Shown here in pieces: positions 17,929 through 28,446 of a stretch of 64,000 nucleotides of DNA. Each line of letters begins with the position of its first letter. The first letter of the stretch is position 1. A model generated the notes under the pieces. That model was not told the origin of the DNA, did not search any database, and saw only the letters and a list, made by a program, of their open reading frames with translations. A program made the translations under genes and the position numbers. Source of the DNA: Reinekea thalattae (GTDB lineage Bacteria > Pseudomonadota > Gammaproteobacteria > Pseudomonadales > Natronospirillaceae). The stretch is from NCBI RefSeq assembly GCF_008041945.1, contig NZ_VKAD01000001.1:930001-994000 (forward strand). Reading direction: 5' to 3'.

Positions 17929-18168
17929 GATTACCTCAACATTGCATGAGAGCCACAAGTATTGAAATTTATAGTCATTAAAGGATTTAATCTAGCCGCA
18001 TTTTTGCAAATTGCGAACCATGACCATCAATAGGTCGCTGTTTTTATTCTTGTCGTACTTTCTAAGAGAAAATATAGCTTAGTATTTCTATTATTTGAAT
18101 TATGCCTTTCATAAAGAATAGTATAGATAACTAAGCTAAGCTCAGGCAGGGAAGTTAAAAATAGACTG

Positions 18169-18201
18169 AATTCCGCAGAATACTGACGATTCTGCGGAAT
18201 T
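18169..18201 (-). terminator. Hairpin downstream of upp
   Basis: AATTCCGCAGAA (18169-18180) pairs perfectly with TTCTGCGGAATT (18190-18201), loop 9 nt. On the minus strand TATTTTT follows after seven bases. It lies 36 nt after the upp stop and probably ends the mks-upp transcript. Confidence 0.6.
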
Positions 18202-18236
18202 GAAAATACCGTCTAGGCAAGCTTATCTATACGAAC

Positions 18237-18866
18237 TTATCGAGTTCCGAAAAGTTTATCGCCAGCGTCACCTAAACCCGGAACGATGTAACCTTGCTCA
18301 TTCAGGCATTCATCCATCGCGGCAACGTAAATATCAACATCTGGGTGCGCATCTTCAATCGCTTTAGCACCTTCGGGCGCGCCAATTAGGCAAAGCCCCA
18401 TAATGTCTTTACAGCCCTTTTCTTTTAACAGGTCAATCGTTGCAATCATAGAACCGCCAGTCGCCAGCATTGGGTCGACAATTAATGCGGTACGTTGATC
18501 AACGTCTTCAACCACTTTGTCAAAATAATAGACCGGCTCTAACGATTCTTCATCACGATAAAGACCAACAACGCTCACCCGAGCAGAAGGGATCAGCTGC
18601 AAAACACCGTCCATCATGCCTAGGCCTGCACGCAAAATAGGTACAACGGTGATTTTTTTACCCTTAAGGCGTTCCACTTTTAAAGTGCTGTTATCCCAAG
18701 CGGTAATTTCGACATCGTCTGTCGATACCGAACGAGTTGCCTCGTAAGTTAACAGGTTGCCAATTTCGGCAGCCAGCTCTCGGAATTGTTTTGTCGATAT
18801 GCCCTGCTCACGCATGACACCAACTTTATGCGCCAGCAACGGGTGCTTTATCTCAATAACGGCCAT
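18237..18866 (-). CDS. upp: Uracil phosphoribosyltransferase
   Basis: A 209-residue cytoplasmic salvage enzyme that joins uracil and PRPP to give UMP. It has the PRPP loop [16 protein letters not shown] (about residues 130-145), the uracil-binding C-terminus [16 protein letters not shown], and [14 protein letters not shown]. The length is that of E. coli Upp (208). Its ATG lies only 4 bp after the mksB stop, with a GGGGAT ribosome site overlapping the mksB end, so it is probably translated from the mks message. This is not a usual partner of condensin genes. Confidence 0.96.
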   Translation of the reverse strand: MAVIEIKHPLLAHKVGVMREQGISTKQFRELAAEIGNLLTYEATRSVSTDDVEITAWDNSTLKVERLKGKKITVVPILRAGLGMMDGVLQLIPSARVSVVGLYRDEESLEPVYYFDKVVEDVDQRTALIVDPMLATGGSMIATIDLLKEKGCKDIMGLCLIGAPEGAKAIEDAHPDVDIYVAAMDECLNEQGYIVPGLGDAGDKLFGTR

Positions 18867-18870
18867 CTGT

Positions 18871-21800
18871 TTATATCCCCTCTAAAAAATCGAGCTCTGC
18901 TTGCTTACGAATCACTTTACGGTGATTCGCCCATAATTCTTGAATTTTTTCTTGATTACATTGCTGTCGGTCGACCAACACTCGCGTTTGCAACTCGCCG
19001 CGCTTCTGGCCATTCAGTAGCGGTACTTTTGAGAACACGAACTGATTCGAAATTAAGTCCATAAACGGCCCAGACTTACTGGTTGGCATAATAAACAGCA
19101 GCTGCAACCCAAGGCTTTCGGTCAAATAACGAATCACTTCTTTGGATCGTGTTTCATCCATTTTAGAGAAAGCTTCATCAACCAATACCATGCGTAAATG
19201 GCTGTCACCTTCATTAAAGCGGAACGCAGAAGTAATCGCCGCCGAGCGAATAATGTAAGCTGGCGTTTCCAGCTGGCCGCCAGAACCGGTGCCGTATTGG
19301 CTCAAAGCAATCGGCTGTTTGCCTTCTGGTTGCTTGTAAATTTCATAGCTGCGGTAATTACGATAATCGGAAATTCGCTCCAGCTCACGTAACGCTCGCT
19401 GCTCGTCATTATCGAGCAACATCGCCATCAGCTGATCACGAATCACCAACGAACGTTTACTTAATTCGGCATTAAACAAGGTATTGCCTTCGCCGATCGA
19501 TGGGCTTTTATAAACCTCATCAAAAAAGTGGAAGTATTCTTTGTATTCTGGCACCCAATCCCAACCGAACCAGTAGTTTTCGCGGTCGGCACCAAAGCGA
19601 TGATGTTCTAGCTCTTTGTTCAGGTCTTCGAGAACTTTCTTACCCTCGTTAATGGCCTGATAAATAGAGTGACAAAGGTTGGTAACGAACACGCTGTTAA
19701 AGCTTTCACGCAGCTGCGCTAGTTGATCGACCTTTTCTACCAGCAGATTATTTTTAATGCGGTTGTGAACCTGATCGACCTGCTTACGCAATTGCACCAT
19801 GCCTTTAAAGAAGCTGACATCGTGCAAATTGCTGTAGTTAAGTTCCACCACAACGGCATCTTGCGGCTGGCATTCTTGATTGTGCTCTTTCAGCAACAGC
19901 TCGACATCGTGCGCTTTAGCATTAAGCTCACTTTCAATAGAACGGCGCTCCGCTTCTTCTTTGTCGGCACTGGACTCACGTGCTTGCTGGTCGGCTTCGG
20001 CCAGTATTTTTTCAACTTCAAAGTTTGGCCACAGCTCAACAATTTCGTGCAGGTAAGCTTCTTTTTGCTCGGCATGCAGTTCGGTTTTTTCTTGCTGTTC
20101 GCTGAGCGTATTACACTGGCGCGTTAATGAATTGATACGCTCTAACAGCTGGCCTTTTTCGCTGTCGCCTTGGCGAATTTTGGTTTCTAACTGTTCTAGC
20201 TGCTCGGCAACTGTTTGGTATTCATCATCGATGCCTTGCGCATTGGATAAGTCCAATGCTTCAAGCGATTGCTCAGCCTTATGAATTTCGCGCTGAGTTT
20301 CCAGCATGTCGCGCATTAAAGTGCCGTGCTCGCAATGATGCAGGCGATTCACATCGACATACAGCTGTTTAGCTTGCTGCGCTTGTTCTTGTACTTCGTT
20401 AGCTTGGCTTGCCAACTCATTGAGTTCTTTTTGCTTGGCTTGGCGAGCGTTTTCGCGTGCGGATTCACCAAATACCAATTCACTTTCTGGAATGTCGCAA
20501 CGATACATGGCATAAGCGCCACTGCCTAAACCATTGGCACAAACGCCGCGACGGGTTTGCTTAAGTTGCTCAACATTCTGGCATTGCACAACACTTCCGT
20601 AGCTTGCGGTGACATAGGCTTTTGCGACAGCATGATCGAACTGCATAAGATGCAGAACAGAATCTGCCGGCACATTTACCTTAGCGGCATCTTGGCGCGC
20701 CTTACTGCCTTGAATAACCCGAGCGCGGTTTTCACGCGGCAAGTTACGCACAATTTTAATGGCTTCTTGCTCGTATTCGGTTTCTACCAAAATGGCAAAA
20801 CGAACGCCGCCTAAATAGCCTTCGAGTGAGGTTTGCCACTCTTTATCGGTAATTTCAACGTGGTCACACAATACGCGCGGATCAGCTTGTGGGCATTCTT
20901 TGCGAATCGCCTCTAAGGCAAGACGCACATGATAGGGGTAATTCACCTGCGCGCTGGCAAGGCTATCGATATCTTGCTGTTTGCGGCTTAAATTTTGACG
21001 AACCTGCGCCAGCTTTTGCTCGCGGCGATCCACCAAACGCTGCAACTGGTCGCGCAACGAAACGCCACCTTCTTGCGAGGCTTCTTCAAACCAAAGCTGA
21101 CGCCAGCTGTTTAATACGTCTTGCTGTTGCAACGCTTGGTCAAGATGTTCTTCTAACGGCGAAATATCGACCCAATCTTGCGTTAACATGCGCTGAAAAT
21201 CGATCGCCTGCGCGCCAAACTGGCTGACTTGCTTGGCCATTTTGGTTAAGCCTTTATCGGCTAATGCTGGCAGTTCTAGCGCCATTGAAGTTTTGTGCAA
21301 CTGCTGCTGAACAGACTGGCTGGCCGCAAGGCTTTGCTCAACTAAATTACTTTGTTGCAATAAAGTGGCGGATTTTTTTTCTAACTGTTCTTTGCTTTGT
21401 CGCGCCCGCGTTTCAAAGCGATCCTTTTCTTGCAGTGCTTCAATACCACGGCGCTGCGCTTCGAGTGTGACTAATTGTTCGCGTGTTTGTAGCCTGCGTT
21501 GCTCGCTGACTTCCAGTTCGGTGGTTAATTTATCGAACTTGCTGCGAACCGATTGCTGTTCTTTTTTGGCATCCAAATAGCGTTTTTGATCGACATAAAA
21601 ACGCGACTTAGCGGCTACATAGTCGGCAACGTTATAGTCAATCCAACGGTCGATATAGTTGCCAGACTGGCCGCGTGCTTTATCTAAACGAGTAATTTGA
21701 ACATTGAGTCGGTTGGCTTCGTTTTCTAAACCGTTGATGGTTTTCATCAAATCCGAAACAGTACGAATAGCTTCGCCTAAATCCTTTTTCTCGAGGATTT

Positions 21801-22500
21801 CTTGGGCGACAAAACCGTCGATGCTTTTCACCGGCTTATAAGCCATAAAGCGAGAAAAAGCCCGCGCTGCGTTCATTGCTTCGCGTTCGCTAATGGCATC
21901 ATCGCGGCCACGCAAGGCAGCATAAAAACGTCTTAAATACTGTTTCTTGGTGTCGTACTTTTCAGCCTTTTCAATACCGCGCGACTGTAGGTGTTTTGCT
22001 AATTTATCCAGCGATACCACCTGCGAACCGGCATCGGTTTCTTGTAAAAAGTCGGACTTGCTAAGTTCAGTGCCCGGTAAAATCAGATAATCGATATGCG
22101 ATTGGCGCGCCACCGGCGTGTTACCGGCTTTATCCAAATAAGCAGAAACACCAATTACCGCAGTAAAGGGCTCGGCGTTTTCACCCTTGGTTGGGTAAAA
22201 CACGGCAGCAAGATAACCGACGGTTGGGTCCGGCCGCGCGTAAGAGCCATCGTCACAACCTAATACATAAGAAGCCAGTGTTCGTACTTGCTTACCACGG
22301 CCACGCTGAGTCGCTTCATCTTGGCCTGGGTTGTATTGAAACAGAGTATCGTGTGCTGCGGTCATAATGGTTTGCAGCGCATCGGCAGCGGTGGTTTTAC
22401 CAGAACCATTACCACCAGAAAGCAAATTAATCGGGCCAAAATCAAATTCTAACGCTGGGATATTGCCCCAATTGATGTAGACGAATTTTTTCAAATGCAT
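18871..22500 (-). CDS. mksB: MksB, SMC-like ATPase of the MksBEF condensin
   Basis: A 1209-residue SMC/Rad50-like ATPase, the motor of the MksBEF bacterial condensin (JetC in Wadjet systems). The Walker A motif GGNGSGKTT is at residues 29-37. Long coiled coils run from about 280 to 450 and from 690 to 900, with a hinge-like globular segment between (about 490-640, containing [20 protein letters not shown]). The signature-like GTGSGGQLE and Walker [14 protein letters not shown] are near the C-terminus. It would entrap and compact DNA with the MksF kleisin and MksE. The gene follows mksE by 6 bp. No nuclease subunit gene (MksG/JetD) is present on either side. Confidence 0.9.
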   Translation of the reverse strand: MHLKKFVYINWGNIPALEFDFGPINLLSGGNGSGKTTAADALQTIMTAAHDTLFQYNPGQDEATQRGRGKQVRTLASYVLGCDDGSYARPDPTVGYLAAVFYPTKGENAEPFTAVIGVSAYLDKAGNTPVARQSHIDYLILPGTELSKSDFLQETDAGSQVVSLDKLAKHLQSRGIEKAEKYDTKKQYLRRFYAALRGRDDAISEREAMNAARAFSRFMAYKPVKSIDGFVAQEILEKKDLGEAIRTVSDLMKTINGLENEANRLNVQITRLDKARGQSGNYIDRWIDYNVADYVAAKSRFYVDQKRYLDAKKEQQSVRSKFDKLTTELEVSEQRRLQTREQLVTLEAQRRGIEALQEKDRFETRARQSKEQLEKKSATLLQQSNLVEQSLAASQSVQQQLHKTSMALELPALADKGLTKMAKQVSQFGAQAIDFQRMLTQDWVDISPLEEHLDQALQQQDVLNSWRQLWFEEASQEGGVSLRDQLQRLVDRREQKLAQVRQNLSRKQQDIDSLASAQVNYPYHVRLALEAIRKECPQADPRVLCDHVEITDKEWQTSLEGYLGGVRFAILVETEYEQEAIKIVRNLPRENRARVIQGSKARQDAAKVNVPADSVLHLMQFDHAVAKAYVTASYGSVVQCQNVEQLKQTRRGVCANGLGSGAYAMYRCDIPESELVFGESARENARQAKQKELNELASQANEVQEQAQQAKQLYVDVNRLHHCEHGTLMRDMLETQREIHKAEQSLEALDLSNAQGIDDEYQTVAEQLEQLETKIRQGDSEKGQLLERINSLTRQCNTLSEQQEKTELHAEQKEAYLHEIVELWPNFEVEKILAEADQQARESSADKEEAERRSIESELNAKAHDVELLLKEHNQECQPQDAVVVELNYSNLHDVSFFKGMVQLRKQVDQVHNRIKNNLLVEKVDQLAQLRESFNSVFVTNLCHSIYQAINEGKKVLEDLNKELEHHRFGADRENYWFGWDWVPEYKEYFHFFDEVYKSPSIGEGNTLFNAELSKRSLVIRDQLMAMLLDNDEQRALRELERISDYRNYRSYEIYKQPEGKQPIALSQYGTGSGGQLETPAYIIRSAAITSAFRFNEGDSHLRMVLVDEAFSKMDETRSKEVIRYLTESLGLQLLFIMPTSKSGPFMDLISNQFVFSKVPLLNGQKRGELQTRVLVDRQQCNQEKIQELWANHRKVIRKQAELDFLEGI

Positions 22501-22506
22501 TGGGCG

Positions 22507-23244
22507 TTATTCCTTTTCTATCGCTGAGTCTGAGCCTTCGGTTTCAGCTTCGGCCTGCTCTTCTGCGCTCTTTTCTTCTAACGACTCTTCTGAGTCTTGT
22601 TCATCTGATGGCTCTTCATCTAAGTTCTGACCTTCTAATGCCGAAAGCACATCGTCGGAAACATAATGAATAATCATCGGCCGAATCCGAATCCATAAGT
22701 CTTGCGACTCTTCTGCAATTTCTTGGTTTAACTGGATTAAACGCAACTGCTTTAAGCGAGCAAACAGCGCGCGGCGCTCCGTGAGTTTCTCTGGCAAGGT
22801 GCGGCGCAATAAATTACGTAACGCGATGCTGATGTTTTCGATAGACACCATAACGCAACCCTGCTCATCGAGCTGGCCTTCTTTTAAGGCGCGATCATAC
22901 AGGCTGCGCATGGCGATAACGCAGGCGACTTCGGCTTGCGTTAACTTAACTCTCATGCCGCTATTGAAGGGCGTATCCTGATCGCTCACGCCGGGGATTT
23001 CTGCACCGGGTGGGAACAGACGAACAAAGTTAAAGCGTGCGTCGTGGTTAATGCGAATCGATAAAATAGACAAGTATTCGACAACCAATTCTTCGACGCG
23101 TAAATAGCGGTCGTACAGCACCTGTTCGGTTTGGCTTTCGTCACGGCACAACACGCCGTAATCCAACAGGCGAATCATCAACTCGCTGTATTCGTTGCGG
23201 CTAATGCCGGCTTTTTCTAACTGAAGATCCAGTTCTTTAAACAT
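22507..23244 (-). CDS. mksE: MksE, accessory subunit of MksBEF condensin
   Basis: A 245-residue protein with the winged-helix accessory-subunit layout of MksE/JetB (DUF4194 type). The conserved middle contains [22 protein letters not shown] and the helices [21 protein letters not shown], followed by a strand with IRPMIIHYV. The last 50 residues are an acidic Glu/Ser-rich tail, probably disordered. MksE binds the MksF kleisin and modulates the SMC motor. It lies between mksF (47-bp gap) and mksB (6-bp gap). Confidence 0.86.
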   Translation of the reverse strand: MFKELDLQLEKAGISRNEYSELMIRLLDYGVLCRDESQTEQVLYDRYLRVEELVVEYLSILSIRINHDARFNFVRLFPPGAEIPGVSDQDTPFNSGMRVKLTQAEVACVIAMRSLYDRALKEGQLDEQGCVMVSIENISIALRNLLRRTLPEKLTERRALFARLKQLRLIQLNQEIAEESQDLWIRIRPMIIHYVSDDVLSALEGQNLDEEPSDEQDSEESLEEKSAEEQAEAETEGSDSAIEKE

Positions 23245-23291
23245 GGGTTCTGCTCTTTCCTTTGGTACGCAACGTACGCTCTGTGCGTATG

Positions 23292-24782
23292 TTAACGCGC
23301 ATCTTTTTCTGCCTGAGTGCTAGCTGCTGGCTGACATAAACGAATTTCAAACACATCTTGGCGCTCAAAATAATCTGTCGTCGCCGCCTCACCTTCTACC
23401 GGCGTCACTTCAAAACTTAAATCGCTGGCCAGCGAACTGCGGCTGCCAACTTCAATCACGTGTGATAAGGCCAATAAATCCGTAGCGCTGCTGACGGGTA
23501 ATTGATCGCTGCGCACCGTTTTACCGGCGGCTAAATTCTTCGCTAAATAGTCGCGCACCTGCCGATCGTTAACCAAAAAGGCCTGATCCAACAGCTGCTG
23601 CACCATTAATTCTTTTTGCACATCGGTATCGAAATCGTCGAGCTGTTCGTTCACCATATTCAATTCAAATTCGCGCCGCGCTTGGCGGTTATGAATGTGC
23701 ACACTGGCGGGGTCTAACAAACCGACCTGCGGCACCGACATTAACTCACCTGCCAAGCTCAATAGCCGATCCTGCTCTTGCGTCGGCTTTTCAGCAAAAC
23801 GAGTGCAAACTTGGGCAATATCATTATGGCTGGAACTGGCCAAATAGCTCATCTGCCGAATAATAATATCGGCGCGTTTGGTAAAGCCTTGCAACGCTCG
23901 GCGCAAGGCTGGCAGCATGATATCGCTGGCAGATTGCATACGTGTTTCGATGCTGTCCAAAATCATAAACAACAGGCTTTGGCCTTCTTGCACCATTTCT
24001 GGCAACAAGGCTCGCAGCCTTAGTTCAACTTGCTGCTTAAAGGCCTTTGGCTGCTTGCGAATTTTTGCGCTCTGCTTGGCGATTTCATCGCGGTACTTTT
24101 CAACGCTGTCGGCAGAAAGACGAATGGCTAAATCGGGCTGGAAACGCTTTTCCATAAAGTCGAAAAAGTCCGCCGTGGCCTGTTGCACCAGCATTTGGTC
24201 GCCCATTTGCTGCACCAACGAACGCTTACGGTCGTCCAACTCAGAAATGATGTCGGTAAAGTCACTCAAAATGCGCTCAGAATATTCCCAAGCATCGAGT
24301 AAGTCGTAGGCTTCGCCGTTCAGCAAAAAGGAGTTCATGGCGTTACGCACGTTACGGGTATTACGATGACGCGTACGCACCGAGGCAGAGTCGGCATGAA
24401 TAAAGGGTTCGGTAAACAACCGGCCATGACGACTAAAGTTAAAGCTGCTTTGCAGCGTGGCTTCATCGACCTGCTTTTCCACCCAGCCGTATTCGATCAG
24501 CTGATTCAGCACCCAACTGGCTTGGTCGCGCGCATTACGAAAACGGCTCGGTTCGGCATCGCCCTCTTCGCTCGCCAAAACCGGCGCGCGTACTAACGCC
24601 GCACTGAAGGTTTCAATGACATCATCACGCGACAACGCATGGCCGTAGTCCGCACTGGAGCTGGTATACAAGCGACGATACAGCTCGCGCAAGCACTCAA
24701 TAATCTGCTCGCGGTACTTGGTGGTTACGGGTTTAAAAAATTGCTCTCGGCTTTGCTCGAAAAACATAATAAAATCAGTCAT
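23292..24782 (-). CDS. mksF: MksF, kleisin subunit of MksBEF condensin
   Basis: A 496-residue mostly helical protein matching the MksF/JetA kleisin, first gene of the operon. It opens with [19 protein letters not shown] and has an N-terminal winged-helix region with [19 protein letters not shown] and the basic [15 protein letters not shown] segment. Long helices (about 180-330) follow, then a C-terminal domain ending in [14 protein letters not shown]. It would bridge the MksB head domains. The operon order mksF-mksE-mksB is standard. The 180-bp gap to the divergent bcp gene should contain the promoter. Confidence 0.86.
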   Translation of the reverse strand: MTDFIMFFEQSREQFFKPVTTKYREQIIECLRELYRRLYTSSSADYGHALSRDDVIETFSAALVRAPVLASEEGDAEPSRFRNARDQASWVLNQLIEYGWVEKQVDEATLQSSFNFSRHGRLFTEPFIHADSASVRTRHRNTRNVRNAMNSFLLNGEAYDLLDAWEYSERILSDFTDIISELDDRKRSLVQQMGDQMLVQQATADFFDFMEKRFQPDLAIRLSADSVEKYRDEIAKQSAKIRKQPKAFKQQVELRLRALLPEMVQEGQSLLFMILDSIETRMQSASDIMLPALRRALQGFTKRADIIIRQMSYLASSSHNDIAQVCTRFAEKPTQEQDRLLSLAGELMSVPQVGLLDPASVHIHNRQARREFELNMVNEQLDDFDTDVQKELMVQQLLDQAFLVNDRQVRDYLAKNLAAGKTVRSDQLPVSSATDLLALSHVIEVGSRSSLASDLSFEVTPVEGEAATTDYFERQDVFEIRLCQPAASTQAEKDAR

Positions 24783-24978
24783 TTGGCTAACTTATACTAA
24801 CAGGCAATAATAACCGAAAAGCGGCCATAGAGCACCTTTGATTGCGCTTTTCCGGCACCATTATGTGAACCATACGACTCTGTAAAGCGTTGTTAGTTAG
24901 GCAAAGGCGCGGTAGCCTAGCCGCCACTAATTATTATTAACGCCAAAATCGCGTTATTTCTTATTGAGGAGCTTAACT

Positions 24979-25455
24979 ATGTCTGCACTTAACTTGCCTA
25001 GCGTCGGCGCACCCGCACCGGTATTTAGCACCGTCAACCAAGAAGACAAAGCCGTCTCTTTAAGCGATTTTAAAGGCAAAAAGGTTGTACTGTACTTTTA
25101 CCCAAAAGCGATGACGCCGGGCTGTACCACCCAAGCCTGCGGCATTCGTGACACTAAAGCCGAATTTGCCAAGCGCAATGCCGTTGTACTTGGTATTAGC
25201 CCAGATGCACCAGTGCGATTGGTGAAATTTATCGAAAAAGAAGGTTTAAACTTCGACCTATTAAGCGATGAAGACCACGCCATTGCCGACCAATACGGCG
25301 TTTGGGCACTGAAAAAATTTATGGGTAAAGAATACGAAGGCATTCACCGCCTGACCTTTATTATCGACGAGCAAGGCAACTTGGCGCACATTATCGAAAA
25401 GGTGAAAACCAAAAGCCACCACGACGATGTGCTTGCTATTTTAGACAGCCTGTAA
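24979..25455 (+). CDS. bcp: Thioredoxin-dependent peroxiredoxin (Bcp/PrxQ)
   Basis: A 158-residue atypical 2-Cys peroxiredoxin that reduces H2O2 and organic hydroperoxides using thioredoxin. The peroxidatic Cys lies in MTPGCTTQACGIRD and the resolving Cys is five residues later, the Bcp arrangement. Other family marks are LYFYPK and HRLTFIIDEQG. The ATG at 24979 has GAGGAG eight nt upstream, while the in-frame start five codons earlier has none. It is divergent from mksF and is followed by ansA on the same strand after a 151-bp gap. Confidence 0.95.
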   Translation: MSALNLPSVGAPAPVFSTVNQEDKAVSLSDFKGKKVVLYFYPKAMTPGCTTQACGIRDTKAEFAKRNAVVLGISPDAPVRLVKFIEKEGLNFDLLSDEDHAIADQYGVWALKKFMGKEYEGIHRLTFIIDEQGNLAHIIEKVKTKSHHDDVLAILDSL

Positions 25456-25463
25456 CGCTCATT

Positions 25464-25486
25464 AGGTGCAGCGCGGCTGCGCCTTT
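25464..25486 (+). terminator. Weak terminator after bcp
   Basis: AGGTGCAGC (25464-25472), loop GCG, GCTGCGCCT (25476-25484), one G-T pair, followed by only a short TT run. GC-rich stem close to the stop codon. Confidence 0.5.
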
Positions 25487-25489
25487 GCC

Positions 25490-25519
25490 TTAAGCTATTA
25501 GTCTTTAAGCTATTAGCTT
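25490..25519. repeat. Two 15-bp tandem repeats
   Basis: TTAAGCTATTAGTCT (25490-25504) and TTAAGCTATTAGCTT (25505-25519) differ at two positions; a third partial copy (TTAAACTACAG) follows. They lie between bcp and ansA. Confidence 0.65.
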
Positions 25520-25606
25520 TTAAACTACAGCCCTCTTTTAAACTGATCGCCAACGCATAGCCGCAGCGCTCACTCTTTCACGATTAACACCAGCTAGGTA
25601 ACTCAG

Positions 25607-26587
25607 ATGTCTCACTTTTTAATTATTAACACCGGCGGCACCATCGGCATGACGCAAGGCGAAAACGGCCTTGAACCTAAAGCTGGCGAACTGGAGCGCG
25701 CGTTAAACTCCAACCACCCAGATTTAGCCGAATGGCAACAACACAGCATCAGCTGGAAACACTGGCAACCGCTGCTGGACTCTTCCGAGCTGCAACCAGA
25801 AAACTGGTTCCAAATCCGCAAAGACATCTTAGAAGCGCCAGAAGAAATCGACGGCTTTTTAGTCATTCACGGCACCGACACCTTGGCGTTTTCGGCTGCT
25901 GCGTTAAGTTATTTGATGTCCGGTTTTGACAAACCTATCGTGATGACTGGCGCCATGTTACCGGTAAGCGCAGAAGGCACAGACGCCACAGCAAACCTAA
26001 AGTTAGCGCTGAAAGCCTTAACCGAACAACGCAATGAAGTCGTCGTTGCCGTTGGCCCGCAAACCTTACCGGGCAGCCGCGTTACAAAAACATCGACCTC
26101 ATCGTTCAGCGCTTTCAGCTCACCTAACTGGCACGAAAGCAGCTGGCAACAACCGAGCAGCCAACAACCATTAAGCTTTAGCAAACCGTGGAAAAAACAC
26201 AGCATCGCCGTGATCACCCTATTCCCCGGGCTTTCAATTGAACCGTTAATGACACCAGACAGCTGGCACCACCGCGCCATTCTGATCAACGCCTTAGGCA
26301 ACGGCAACGCCGCCTCGACTACCGAGTTTTTACGCTTCTTAAAAACCGCCAAAGAGAAAAATATTCCAGTATTTGTACGCAGCCAATGCCTCGACGGCGA
26401 AGTGGACTTTTCACTCTACGCCGCAGGTTCACTATTTAAAGATTGTGGCGCCATCAGCTGTGGCACCATGACGTTTGAATCGGCAATAACCAAAATACAA
26501 CTGCTGTGTTCCGAGTTTGAAACAGCCGAAGAAATTGTTACCGCCTTCCAGCAACCGCTGGCGAGAGAGTGGCAGAAAGAGGTTTAG
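25607..26587 (+). CDS. ansA: Type I L-asparaginase (cytoplasmic)
   Basis: A 326-residue amidohydrolase converting asparagine to aspartate and ammonia. Both catalytic Thr motifs are intact: INTGGTIGM near the N-terminus (Thr12 region) and the HGTDTLAFSAAALSYL segment at about residues 88-102. PIVMTGAMLPVSAEGTDA is the third conserved block. There is no signal peptide, so it is the cytoplasmic low-affinity type rather than periplasmic AnsB. It ends about 80 bp before the convergent SIR2-HerA cassette. Confidence 0.92.
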   Translation: MSHFLIINTGGTIGMTQGENGLEPKAGELERALNSNHPDLAEWQQHSISWKHWQPLLDSSELQPENWFQIRKDILEAPEEIDGFLVIHGTDTLAFSAAALSYLMSGFDKPIVMTGAMLPVSAEGTDATANLKLALKALTEQRNEVVVAVGPQTLPGSRVTKTSTSSFSAFSSPNWHESSWQQPSSQQPLSFSKPWKKHSIAVITLFPGLSIEPLMTPDSWHHRAILINALGNGNAASTTEFLRFLKTAKEKNIPVFVRSQCLDGEVDFSLYAAGSLFKDCGAISCGTMTFESAITKIQLLCSEFETAEEIVTAFQQPLAREWQKEV

Positions 26588-26595
26588 GTTTTTTT

Positions 26596-26646
26596 TGGGT
26601 AAGGTCTTTAGATGTTGAACTTTATCAATATAAACTACCTTACCCA
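26596..26646. repeat. Inverted repeat at the ansA/HerA junction
   Basis: TGGGTAAGGT (26596-26605) and ACCTTACCCA (26637-26646) are perfect 10-bp inverted arms around a 31-nt spacer. They lie in the short gap between convergent ansA and the HerA gene, where a run of T precedes the left arm. They could serve as a 3' structure or mark the edge of the inserted cassette. Confidence 0.5.
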
Positions 26647-26667
26647 TTACAAAGACAAATTAACTGA

Positions 26668-28446
26668 TTAGCTTTCACTCCAAAGCGCTTCTATATCGAT
26701 ATCGTCACTATCAGGCTTACTTCCCTTATCCATTTCTTTAAACTGAACAACCATTGGAATATCAAATGACGTACCGGTGATGACTGAGCAGCCTTTAGGT
26801 AAATTAGGGATCATCTGTCTAGAAAGATCATCCAAGGAGCTAATGGTATTCTCCAATAATTGCAAGTCTCGATCATTGACTAAGCGATGTATAAAAAAGT
26901 TATGTAGTTGAGACATGATAGTTGGAGAAATATCAGCAGGCCTCTGACTGGATAAAGTCAGAAAAAAACCAAACTTTCGCCCTTCCTTAATGATTTCTTC
27001 AAACAATTCTAGTCTATAATCTTTCCAGCTTTCACTTTCTCTGTTCGACTGGGTCGAAAGAATATTATGAGCCTCATCAATAATCAGATGAAAGGTTTTT
27101 TCAGGTGGACTTTGATTTATAACTGTCTGTTTATGAATACCGTAGTAATACTTAGCAAGCAAAAGAGGCAATATCTTTTTGATTTCTTGATTGGTTTTTC
27201 GTAAAGAGATGATTGAGAGCAGCTTAGTTGAAGGTAGATCTTCACCTACATAAAAAACACGGTCAAGTGACGTTAACGATGCCTCAACCCTCTTCAATAG
27301 AGGCTGTATATGATCAAACTGAACATAACCGCCAACTAGGTCAGAAAGTAATTGACTGTAGATTCTCAATCTAAGTTCATCGAATGATGACAGGTGCTCT
27401 GCATCAATACCCTCCACTGCGGCTCTGCAATGAACATTATATGTAGCGCTACCATCCCCTCCGTCAAAAAAGTCATTAGCTCCAACAATAAAAAACTTAT
27501 TTTGGCTACTATGCCAGACTATTTTACCAATAACTTCTTTCAAATCTTGCGACTCTACAATATTTGAAATTTCACGAATCAAGTCAACAAACTCTTTCCT
27601 TGGTGCGGTACTTAAAAAAGCTCGTTCAATCGTTTTTTTAACGTAAGTAGTTAGACTATTTTGAGTAGCTTGATACCTCTTCCTTCCAGAAACAATACGC
27701 TTTAAAAATGGCTTTTGAGTGTTTTCAGTCGCTTTAAATAAGATGCCAAAAATTTCTTCATCCCAAAAAATGTCTTGTGTTAAAGGGAATTTATCGCCAT
27801 CTTGGCGTCCTGTATCGAGATTGAATACCTCCTTAAACCCAGTATCTGGAATTAGCTGGCCTTGGGTGTATTCACCATTAAAGTCGATCACAACAAAGTG
27901 GCTTTTATTGTGTATGTTATCTCGTTTGTTTTGGAATAGTGTCGTATAAAGATTCGTTAGTGTATTCGACTTGCCACTCCCAGTATTACCGAAAACACCA
28001 ATATGTGTATTGAACAACCTTCTCCAAGGTAGTGACACTGCTATCTCTTCCTTGAGTGTTTCACCAACTATAAAATTCTCATCAGGCTTGCCATATATCG
28101 ATTTAACTTGAGCCTCACTCATCAAGTAAGCAATATCGCGAATCATCGGTAAATGCTTAATCCCTTCGTGAAATTTATCAAACTGGAAATACCCGATTGG
28201 TGTTAATTCTACTTTTCGAATATAACAATTGTTCTCTTCATCCTTGAGTCTTTCATCCAAGTACTCCCCTTGAACTCTAGCGACAATATCTTTAAATCCA
28301 CGGCGAATTAATAAAAACTCCTGAATCGAAACACCGTTGAACTTTTCACCATTGTAGAAAAGAGTGTCTTTATTAGACTCCTCATAAAGCTGAAGGACAA
28401 TGCTAGTGCCTTTAACCGAAACCACCTCACCAATAGCAATACTCAT
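26668..28446 (-). CDS. HerA-like ATPase of a SIR2-HerA defence cassette
   Basis: A 592-residue HerA/FtsK-type translocase ATPase. The N-terminal 130 residues look like a HAS-barrel (VVSVKGTSIVLQL). Walker A is GNTGSGKS at residues 153-160, Walker B LIIDEAHNIL at about 445-455, followed by the sensor-like LTLSSQRPADISP and a conserved C-terminal Arg-containing segment. HerA proteins form hexamers; with a SIR2 partner they form a complex that depletes NAD+ on phage infection (known for SIR2-HerA systems). Its ATG overlaps the SIR2 stop (ATGA), so the two are translationally coupled. Base composition is more AT-rich than neighbouring genes, suggesting acquisition by transfer. Confidence 0.88.
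   Translation of the reverse strand: MSIAIGEVVSVKGTSIVLQLYEESNKDTLFYNGEKFNGVSIQEFLLIRRGFKDIVARVQGEYLDERLKDEENNCYIRKVELTPIGYFQFDKFHEGIKHLPMIRDIAYLMSEAQVKSIYGKPDENFIVGETLKEEIAVSLPWRRLFNTHIGVFGNTGSGKSNTLTNLYTTLFQNKRDNIHNKSHFVVIDFNGEYTQGQLIPDTGFKEVFNLDTGRQDGDKFPLTQDIFWDEEIFGILFKATENTQKPFLKRIVSGRKRYQATQNSLTTYVKKTIERAFLSTAPRKEFVDLIREISNIVESQDLKEVIGKIVWHSSQNKFFIVGANDFFDGGDGSATYNVHCRAAVEGIDAEHLSSFDELRLRIYSQLLSDLVGGYVQFDHIQPLLKRVEASLTSLDRVFYVGEDLPSTKLLSIISLRKTNQEIKKILPLLLAKYYYGIHKQTVINQSPPEKTFHLIIDEAHNILSTQSNRESESWKDYRLELFEEIIKEGRKFGFFLTLSSQRPADISPTIMSQLHNFFIHRLVNDRDLQLLENTISSLDDLSRQMIPNLPKGCSVITGTSFDIPMVVQFKEMDKGSKPDSDDIDIEALWSES

Noticed and set aside
18871-24782. Wadjet plasmid-defence system
   Set aside because: JetD-type nuclease gene absent; the trio fits the chromosomal MksBEF condensin better.
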